NCBI RefSeq assembly: GCF_004217545.1
Contig: NZ_SHKY01000001.1
Location: 6,386,001 to 6,450,000 of the forward strand
Source of the DNA: Krasilnikovia cinnamomea
Lineage (GTDB): Bacteria > Actinomycetota > Actinomycetes > Mycobacteriales > Micromonosporaceae
Direction of reading: 5' to 3'
Length of the DNA: 64,000 bases
Each line of letters begins with the position of its first letter. Position 1 is the stretch's first letter. Below are positions 17,671 through 23,816 of the stretch, in pieces. The position numbers and the translations under genes were made by a program. The notes beneath the pieces were generated by a model, which did no database searches, was not told the DNA's origin, and saw nothing but the letters and a program-made list of their open reading frames with translations.

Positions 17671-17820
17671 TCTTGTATTGCTCTTCGGTCTCGGGATGAT
17701 CCGATCCGGTCGGCGTTGCGTACTGCCTGCTGTCTGCACGTGTCGACGTGCCCGAGGACGGATCTGAACTAGGTCCGCCGGAGGGTGACGGCGAGACACG
17801 CAAGAGCCAAGGAGGTTCGT

Positions 17821-18627
17821 GTGTCCGTTGCCCGTTCCATGTCCCCATGGCGCCGCCTGTGGGGTTCCGCGGTCCTCGCCGCGGCGCTGATCCTGCTCCT
17901 GCCGGAGAAGGTTCGCGCCGACCCAGGCGTTCCGGTGCCGCCCAACGAGCTGCTGTCCGACCGGGGTAAGGGCGCCATCGCGGACGCGGACCGCGATTTC
18001 GTGATCAAGGTTCGTCTCGCCGGGTTGTGGGAGATTCCCGCCGGTGAGATGGCGCAGGACAAGTCGGGCGACGAGCGCATCAAGACGATCGGCCGCAACA
18101 TCGCCGACCAGCACGTGGTGCTCGACCAGCTCACCCGCGACGCCGCGAAGAAGCTGGGCATCGAGCTGCCGGACAAGCCCAACAGTGACCAGCAGGGATG
18201 GCTCTCCGAGATGCGGGAGGCGGAGGGCAGCCAGTTCGACACGATCTACATCGACCGGCTCCGCGCGGCGCACGGCAAGATCTTCCCGGCGATCGCCACG
18301 ATCCGGGCGAGCACCCGCAACGACACCGTACGCAAACTCGCGCAGCGGGCGAACCAGTTCGTCATGACGCATTTGACGCTGCTGGAGAGCAGCGGCATCG
18401 TCGACTTCGGTTCCCTGCCCACCGCGCCCCCGCCGTCGGCGGCCCAGCCCTCGGCGGGTGCGCCGGTGCTGGCGGCGGGCGAGCAACGCCAGTCGTCCGG
18501 AACGAATCTGCCGTTGGTGCTCATCGCGCTCGCCGGCGGCCTGGCCGCGGGCGCGTTCGCGACCAGGCAACTCGTGGGCAGCCGCCAGCCCTATCGTTCG
18601 CGGCGGGGACGGTACTACAGCGGTTGA
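17821..18627 (+). CDS. DUF4142 family exported/membrane-anchored protein
   Basis: A 268-residue protein. An N-terminal signal peptide (WRRLWGSAVLAAALILLLP) leads into a ferritin-like four-helix DUF4142 domain: DRDFVIKVRLAGLWEIPAGEM, then QHVVLDQLTRDAAKKLGIELP, then EGSQFDTIYIDRLRAAHGKI. An Ala/Pro/Ser linker and a single C-terminal hydrophobic helix (LPLVLIALAGGLAAGAFA) end in a basic tail, so the protein is probably tethered to the outer face of the membrane. DUF4142 has no established biochemical role. The GTG at 17821 is chosen because AAGGAGG lies 5 bases upstream and the signal peptide then has a normal n-region. Confidence 0.85.
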   Translation: MSVARSMSPWRRLWGSAVLAAALILLLPEKVRADPGVPVPPNELLSDRGKGAIADADRDFVIKVRLAGLWEIPAGEMAQDKSGDERIKTIGRNIADQHVVLDQLTRDAAKKLGIELPDKPNSDQQGWLSEMREAEGSQFDTIYIDRLRAAHGKIFPAIATIRASTRNDTVRKLAQRANQFVMTHLTLLESSGIVDFGSLPTAPPPSAAQPSAGAPVLAAGEQRQSSGTNLPLVLIALAGGLAAGAFATRQLVGSRQPYRSRRGRYYSG

Positions 18628-18644
18628 CCCGGCCCCGGACCCGG

Positions 18645-19280
18645 CTACCAGCGGTGCGCGATGTCCACCACGATCCGGCTGTGCGTGCCCGGACCGGTGA
18701 GCAGCGTGACCCGGAACGGTAGCCGGGCCCGAACGCCGACCGCGAAGGTCGTGTAGCCCTCGAAGGAGCCGCCGAACACCACGTCGCGCAGCGTGGCGTA
18801 GCGCACCACGTTGGCCGTGTGGTCGCCGGTGCGCGCGTCGATCGTCGAGACGTGGTCCGCGTCGTACGCCGGAGCGCGCAACGTCACCCACAGGTACGCG
18901 CCGCCCGCCGTGTACGGGACGAGGTCGAGGCCCTCGCCGTCGGTCGGGACCTGGTCGCTGTAGCGCACGGAGTATCCCCGCGCCGTGCCGTTGAACTCGA
19001 ACACGACCCGGTCCCAGCAGTCGTGGCGGCCGGTCTGCACGCTGATCAGCGGCGCCGGACTGAGCGGGCCGGCGGTCTTCTCGCCGCTGCCCCACGTGAT
19101 GCCGCAGTACGGGGTGGTGGTGGCAGCCACGGCCAGCGCCGGTGCGGCCCCCGAGGCGCTGCGGGCGCTTCCCGGTGCGGCGGCGACCGGCGCGTTCGGC
19201 CGATCGACCGCGGGAGAGCCGCAGGCGGCGAGGGTGAGGCAGAGGACCGCGACTATGGATGTACGGACCGACGTTCGCAT
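18645..19280 (-). CDS. Lipoprotein with AMIN-like domain
   Basis: A 211-residue lipoprotein. Residues 1-20 form a signal sequence ending in the lipobox LAAC, so Cys20 should be lipidated and the protein attached to the outer leaflet of the membrane. A Pro/Ala/Ser linker leads to a beta domain with HDCWDRVVFEFNG, GYSVRYSDQV, GGAYLWVTLRAPAYD and VVFGGSFEGYTTFAVGVRA, the pattern annotated in actinobacteria as AMIN-like, a possible glycan-binding module. The start is the ATG at 19280; a longer in-frame start would bury the lipoprotein signal. The gene is convergent with the DUF4142 gene (stops 17 bases apart). Confidence 0.85.
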   Translation of the reverse strand: MRTSVRTSIVAVLCLTLAACGSPAVDRPNAPVAAAPGSARSASGAAPALAVAATTTPYCGITWGSGEKTAGPLSPAPLISVQTGRHDCWDRVVFEFNGTARGYSVRYSDQVPTDGEGLDLVPYTAGGAYLWVTLRAPAYDADHVSTIDARTGDHTANVVRYATLRDVVFGGSFEGYTTFAVGVRARLPFRVTLLTGPGTHSRIVVDIAHRW

Positions 19281-19399
19281 GTCGCACCTCCCAGGGACGG
19301 AAACGGGAAGCCGGTCTTTGCTACGACGGTAGGCCTGCCCGGCAAGGCACCCGGCGGGATGATCCACTCAGGCCGACCGCGCCGAACGCCAAGCGGAAC

Positions 19400-20620
19400 T
19401 CACGAACCGGCCAGCTGGTCACGCCGGCGGATGAGGTACGCCGTCTCGGCGGTGTTGCCGGCCAGCGCGATGGCCCGGTCGTACGCCGCCCGCGACTGCT
19501 CGCTGTGGCCCAGCCGGCGCAGCAGGTCGGCGCGGGTGGCGTGGAAGGCGTGGTAGCCCTCCAGCGGCAGCCCGTCCACCTCGGCGAGGGCGACCTGCGG
19601 GCCGTCGAGCTCGGCGACCGCGATCGCCCGGTTGAGCCGCACGATGGGGGAGCGGTCGAGGCGGGCCAGTTGGTCGTAGAGCGCGACGATCTGCGACCAG
19701 TCGGTGTCCCGGATGTCGCGGGCGTCGGTGTGGACGGCGTTGATCGCGGCGAGGATCTGATAGCGCCCGGGTGCCTGGCCCGACGCGAGGCGCGCCCGGA
19801 CCAGGGCGTGCCCCTCGGCGATCAGGTCGCGGTCCCAGGCGCCGCGGTCCTGCTCGTCGAGCGTGACGAGCTCGCCGCCCGCCGACACCCGCGCGGCCCG
19901 GCGGGACTCGGTCAGCAGCATCAGCGCCAGCAGCCCGGCGACCTCGCCGTCCGCCGGCAGCAGGGCACGCACCAGCCGGGTCAGCCGGATCGCCTCGGCG
20001 GTCAGCTCGGCACGGACCGGCTCCTTGCCGGGGTCCGAGGACAGGTAGCCCTCGTTGAAGATCAGGTAGAGGACGGCGAGGACCCCGGTGACCCGGGCCG
20101 GAAGGTCCGCGCGCGACGGCACGCCGTACGGGATCCTGGCGGCCTTGATCTTCACCTTCGCGCGGGTGATCCGCCGGCTCATGGCGGCCTCCTCGACCAG
20201 GAACGCGCGGGCGATCTCGGGCACGGTGAGCCCGCCGACCATCCGCAGGGTCAGCGCGATCCGCGCCTGCATGCCCAGGGCGGGGTGGCAGCAGGTGAAG
20301 ACGAGGCGGAGCCGGTCGTCGTCGATGGCGCCGAGCGGTTCCGGGGTGTCGAGCAGCATCAGTGCCTCCCGGTGTTTCTCCGCGCGCTTGGCCTCGCGCC
20401 GGAGGCGGTCGATGGCCTTGCGGTGGGCGGTGGTGGTCAGCCACGCGCCGGGATTCGGGGGGACGCCCTCGACGGGCCAGCGTTCCACGGCGGTCGCGAA
20501 CGCCTCGGCGGCCATCTCCTCGGCGATGTCGAGATCACCGATGCGTCTGGCCAGGGTCGCGACCACCCGGGCCCACTCGTCGCGGTGGACCCGGGTGATC
20601 ACCTCGGCGACGCCGGTCAT
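19400..20620 (-). CDS. ECF RNA polymerase sigma factor with C-terminal TPR-like domain (ECF42 type)
   Basis: A 406-residue protein. Sigma region 2 is at ~5-75 (IGDLDIAEEMAAEAFATAVERWP, AWLTTTAHRKAIDRLRRE) and region 4 at ~110-165 (LTVPEIARAFLVEEAAMSRRITRAKVKIK). A long helical C-terminal part follows (VLYLIFNEGYLSSDP, RAIAVAELDGPQVALAEVDGLPL, RADLLRRLGHSEQSRAAYDRAI). This matches the ECF42 group, in which the TPR-like extension replaces an anti-sigma factor for activity control and the gene is normally preceded by one or more YciI (DGPF) genes. Here no intact YciI gene is present; instead a 12-codon leader resembling the start of one overlaps the sigma gene by ATGA, implying translational coupling. 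Confidence 0.92.
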   Translation of the reverse strand: MTGVAEVITRVHRDEWARVVATLARRIGDLDIAEEMAAEAFATAVERWPVEGVPPNPGAWLTTTAHRKAIDRLRREAKRAEKHREALMLLDTPEPLGAIDDDRLRLVFTCCHPALGMQARIALTLRMVGGLTVPEIARAFLVEEAAMSRRITRAKVKIKAARIPYGVPSRADLPARVTGVLAVLYLIFNEGYLSSDPGKEPVRAELTAEAIRLTRLVRALLPADGEVAGLLALMLLTESRRAARVSAGGELVTLDEQDRGAWDRDLIAEGHALVRARLASGQAPGRYQILAAINAVHTDARDIRDTDWSQIVALYDQLARLDRSPIVRLNRAIAVAELDGPQVALAEVDGLPLEGYHAFHATRADLLRRLGHSEQSRAAYDRAIALAGNTAETAYLIRRRDQLAGS

Positions 20621-20655
20621 TCGCCCAGGAGCACGGATATCAGGTACCGCACCAT
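20617..20655 (-). pseudogene. Twelve-codon leader, apparently the stump of a YciI/DGPF gene, coupled to the sigma factor
   Basis: The ATG at 20655 opens MVRYLISVLLGE and stops at TGA (20619-20617), overlapping the sigma factor ATG (20620-20618) by four bases. GGAGG sits 5 bases upstream, a much better ribosome site than anything directly ahead of the sigma gene. YciI-related proteins that accompany ECF42 sigma factors often start M-(P/V)-RYLISV, so the peptide looks like the first codons of such a gene with the rest deleted. An in-frame ATG at 20667 would add four residues. It may now serve only to deliver ribosomes to the sigma gene. Confidence 0.55.
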
Positions 20656-20736
20656 CGTGGCCTCCATCTCCTGTGTCTCTACCCTGCTACGAACGGCGCC
20701 GCCCCCATCCGACACGCGCCGCGCATTCTCGCGTGG

Positions 20737-23091
20737 TCAGAGCAGGTCGAGTGCCGCGGCGACGATGCTGTCGGTGTCGAGTCCGTGGTGCCGGTACACC
20801 GATTCCAGGTCGCCGGACTGCCCGAACGTGGTCACGCCGAGGTGGGCCGCCCGGACCTGGCGGATGCCGGCCAGGAAGGCCAGCGTGTGCGGGTGACCGT
20901 CCAGCACGGTGATCAGCGGTGCCGCCCTGCGGGCGGGGAAGGCGGCGTCCAGGATCCACGTCTCGGTGGCCGCCGCGCGGGCCGGACGCCCGGCCTGGGC
21001 CTGGACGGCGTCGAACAGCAGCCCGGGGCTGGTGACGCAGACGACGTCGACGGCCGTGCCCAGCGACTGCAACCGGTCGGCGGCCTGCAGCGCCTCGGGG
21101 ATGACCGCGCCCATCGCGGCGATGGTGAGCGCCGGCGTCTCGGCGGGGGCGCGGCGCAGCGGGTACGCCCCGGCCACGACCTGCTTGCGGCGTCGTTCGC
21201 GGGCGGCGGGATCGGTGGGCACCGCGGCGAGCGTCTGATCGACCGGGCGGGTCGACAACCGCAGGTACGCCGAGATGCCGTCCGGCCGGCCCAGGCGGGC
21301 CATCGACGCGAGCAGGGTCCACTCGACGTCGAGGGCGAAGGCCGGCTCGTAGCTGATGCAGCCGGGTTGTTCGAGTCCGACCGAGGGCGTGGTGATGGAC
21401 TGGTGCGCGCCGCCCTCCGGTGCCAGCGCCACCCCGGACGGCGTGCCGACGAGAATGGACTGCCCGCCGGCGTAGAGGCCGTACGACCACGGTTCGAGGG
21501 CGCGCTGGACGAACGGGTCGTACAGCACGCCGATGGGCAGCAGCGGCTGTCCCCACCGCGACCAGGTCGCCCCCAGCTCGCCGAGCAGGCCGACGAGGTT
21601 GACCTCGGCGATGCCGAGTTCGAGGTGCTGGCCGTGCGGATGCTCGCGCCAGTGCAGGATCGTTTCGGGGTCGTCGTTGAACCAGTCCTGCCGGGCGGTC
21701 TGCGACCAGACGCCGACCTTGTTCACCCATCCGGCGAGGTTGGTCGACGACGACACGTCCGGGGACAGGGTGACCACCCGGCGGGCGGTCTCGGGGGCGG
21801 CCCGGGTGAGATCGAGCAGCGCCCGGCCGAGCGCGGCCTGCGTCGTGGCCCGGCCCGACGGTGTGCGGCCCAGGTCGGCCGGCAGGGCCCCGGCCGGGCC
21901 GGTGCGCACCGGTTCGCGGCGCAGGCTCGCGGCCCGCCGGGCGCACAGCTCGGCGGCCCCGCTCCCGGCCGGGAACCGCTGCCAGGGCGCGTCCAGCGTG
22001 GTGCCGGACCGGGCGGCGAGTTCGGTCATCTGTTCCTCGGACAGCAGCGAGGAGTGGTTCTGCGGATGCCCCTCGGTGGCCAGCCCGTAGCCTTTGACGG
22101 TGTAGGCGAAGATCACCGTGGGGCGGGTGTCGTCGATGTTCCGGAAGGCCTCGTCGAGGGCCGCGAGGTCGTGACCGCCGAGGTTGCGGATCGCGTCGCG
22201 CAGCTGGGCGTCGTCGAGCGTGTCCACGAGCGCGCGCAGGTCGTCGCTGTCGGGTAGCCGCTCGCGCAGCTGCGTCGCGGAACACCGCAGCAGCCGCTGA
22301 TACTCCGGGTTGGTCATGTCGTCGATGCGCCGGCGCAACTGCTCGCCGCCCGGGCGGGTGAACAGCTCGGTCAGCTGCCGCCCGTACTTGACCGTCAGCA
22401 CCTGCCAGCCGGCGGCGGCGAACATGCCCTGCAGGCGGGTGGCGCCGATGTTGGGCACCACGCGGTCGAGCGACTGCCGGTTCATGTCAACGATCCAGCA
22501 GATCTCGCCGAGTTCGGCGACCATCGGGTCGAGGATCGCCTCCCAGACGGCGCCTTCGTCGAGTTCCGCGTCGCCGACCAGCGAGTACTGGCGCCCGGTC
22601 CCGGCTCCGCCGAGGTGCGACTCGACGTAGCGGCGCGACAGCGCTCCCCAGATCGGCGCGGTGGCGCCGATGCCGACCGACCCGGTCGAGTAGTCCACCG
22701 GGTCGGGATCCTTGGCCCGCGACGGGTAGCTCTGCAGCCCGCCGAAGGACCGGAGCCTGGTCAGGTAGGACTCGTCGAGCGTGCCGAGCAGGAAGTTGAT
22801 GGCGTGCAGGACCGGCGAGGCGTGCGGCTTCACCGACACCCGGTCCTCGGGGCGCAGGTGCTGGAACCACAGTGACGTCATGATCGTCGCCATCGACGCC
22901 GAGGACGCCTGGTGGCCGCCGACCTTCAGGCCGGTCGGGTTGGGCCGGACCCGGTTGGCGTGGTCGACGATCGCCGTCGACAGCCAGAGCACCCGCTGCT
23001 CGATCTCCCGCAACACGTCGGTGTGATCCTGCCTGGTCCCGCCCGGGGTGGACGGGGAACTGGCGGTGGTCGGCAGGTTGCGGTCGCTCAT
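20737..23091 (-). CDS. Pyruvate dehydrogenase E1-like thiamine diphosphate enzyme (transketolase-like)
   Basis: A 784-residue ThDP enzyme of the homodimeric E1/transketolase superfamily. The N-terminal half contains KVGGHQASSASMATIMTSLW and the ThDP motif GDAE (173-176) with Asn204 (DMNRQSLD); the middle and C-terminal domains follow (HLELGIAEVNLVGLLGELG, GTPSGVALAPEGGAHQSITTP). AceE-type E1 is usually ~890-930 residues, so this is the shorter actinobacterial paralogue. It probably decarboxylates pyruvate or another 2-oxo acid and passes the acyl group to an E2. The ATG at 23091 has AAGG upstream. It lies 10 bases after the GntR gene, so the two form an operon, divergent from the D-lactate dehydrogenase-like gene that would supply pyruvate. 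Confidence 0.87.
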   Translation of the reverse strand: MSDRNLPTTASSPSTPGGTRQDHTDVLREIEQRVLWLSTAIVDHANRVRPNPTGLKVGGHQASSASMATIMTSLWFQHLRPEDRVSVKPHASPVLHAINFLLGTLDESYLTRLRSFGGLQSYPSRAKDPDPVDYSTGSVGIGATAPIWGALSRRYVESHLGGAGTGRQYSLVGDAELDEGAVWEAILDPMVAELGEICWIVDMNRQSLDRVVPNIGATRLQGMFAAAGWQVLTVKYGRQLTELFTRPGGEQLRRRIDDMTNPEYQRLLRCSATQLRERLPDSDDLRALVDTLDDAQLRDAIRNLGGHDLAALDEAFRNIDDTRPTVIFAYTVKGYGLATEGHPQNHSSLLSEEQMTELAARSGTTLDAPWQRFPAGSGAAELCARRAASLRREPVRTGPAGALPADLGRTPSGRATTQAALGRALLDLTRAAPETARRVVTLSPDVSSSTNLAGWVNKVGVWSQTARQDWFNDDPETILHWREHPHGQHLELGIAEVNLVGLLGELGATWSRWGQPLLPIGVLYDPFVQRALEPWSYGLYAGGQSILVGTPSGVALAPEGGAHQSITTPSVGLEQPGCISYEPAFALDVEWTLLASMARLGRPDGISAYLRLSTRPVDQTLAAVPTDPAARERRRKQVVAGAYPLRRAPAETPALTIAAMGAVIPEALQAADRLQSLGTAVDVVCVTSPGLLFDAVQAQAGRPARAAATETWILDAAFPARRAAPLITVLDGHPHTLAFLAGIRQVRAAHLGVTTFGQSGDLESVYRHHGLDTDSIVAAALDLL

Positions 23092-23101
23092 GAGAGTGAC
23101 C

Positions 23102-23797
23102 TTACGGCCCGGCCTGCGCGCCGGAGGTCGCACGGTCCTGCCGCAGATTTCCCATCAGCAGGTCCCTGGTCGCTTCGAGGTGCGCGCGCATGGCGGCCTC
23201 GGCGGCGGCGCCGTCGCGACCCAGTACGGCCGAGACCACCGGCTCGTGTTCGGCGTGGATGTCGCGCAGGGTGCGGCCGCTGGCGGTGGTGGGCGGGCCG
23301 AGCAGGGCGGTGGTGGTGCGCAGCCGCTCGACGATGGCGGCGGTACGGGGCCTGCCCGCGGTGCGCAGCAGCAGGTCATGCAGGGTGCGGTCGGCCGGCC
23401 AGAAGGACGCGTCGTCGTCGCGCCCGGCCGCGGCCGCCATCGCCTCCAGGGCTGCTCGGACGGCGGCGAGCTGCTCGTCGGTGCCCCGTTCGGCGGCGTG
23501 GCGCGCGGCGGGCGGTTCGAGGGCGAGGCGGATGCCGATGATCTCCTCGATGTCGTGGGCGCTCGGTGGCAGCACGCGAAAGCCGCGATTGCGGCGGATC
23601 TCGATGAGTCCGGCTTCCGCGAGGCGGAGCAGGCCCTCGCGCGCGGGGCTGCGGGACACCCCGAGAAGCTCCGCCAGCTGGTAGACGGAGTACGTCGTGC
23701 CGGGCACCAGCTCGCCGGCGGCGACGCCGTCCCGGACGGCCTGGGCGACGGCGTCGGCGAGCGATGGCGCGTCCGGCGGGAGGGCAAGCACGGGCAT
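23102..23797 (-). CDS. GntR family regulator (FadR/FCD subgroup)
   Basis: A 231-residue regulator. Residues ~8-75 are the winged helix (LADAVAQAVRDGVAAGELVP, YSVYQLAELLGVSRSPAREG, LIEIRRNRGFRVLPP). Residues ~80-215 are an FCD-type helical ligand domain (IGIRLALEPPAARHAAERG, LHDLLLRTAGR, IHAEHEPVVSAVLGRDGAAAEAAMRAHLEATRD) with His residues typical of its metal/ligand pocket. The start codon lies in a perfect palindrome shared with the divergent D-lactate dehydrogenase-like gene. In-frame ATGs at 23806 and 23815 would add MLL or MSNMLL. The likely ligand is lactate or a related hydroxy acid, inferred from context. It is co-transcribed with the E1-like gene. Confidence 0.9.
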   Translation of the reverse strand: MPVLALPPDAPSLADAVAQAVRDGVAAGELVPGTTYSVYQLAELLGVSRSPAREGLLRLAEAGLIEIRRNRGFRVLPPSAHDIEEIIGIRLALEPPAARHAAERGTDEQLAAVRAALEAMAAAAGRDDDASFWPADRTLHDLLLRTAGRPRTAAIVERLRTTTALLGPPTTASGRTLRDIHAEHEPVVSAVLGRDGAAAEAAMRAHLEATRDLLMGNLRQDRATSGAQAGP

Positions 23798-23816
23798 GAG
23801 TAACATGTTACTCATG
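23795..23816. promoter_or_regulatory. Perfect 22-bp palindrome containing the start codons of two divergent genes (probable GntR operator)
   Basis: Bases 23795-23816 read identically on both strands (half-site CATGAGTAACA). The outer ATG on each strand serves as the proximal start of the divergent genes, and the core GTAACATGTTAC resembles the spaced GT...AC half-sites bound by FadR-subfamily GntR proteins. Because of the symmetry both strands encode the same heptapeptide MSNMLLM ahead of the two proteins. No Shine-Dalgarno fits ahead of the proximal starts, so both mRNAs may be leaderless. Confidence 0.7.
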
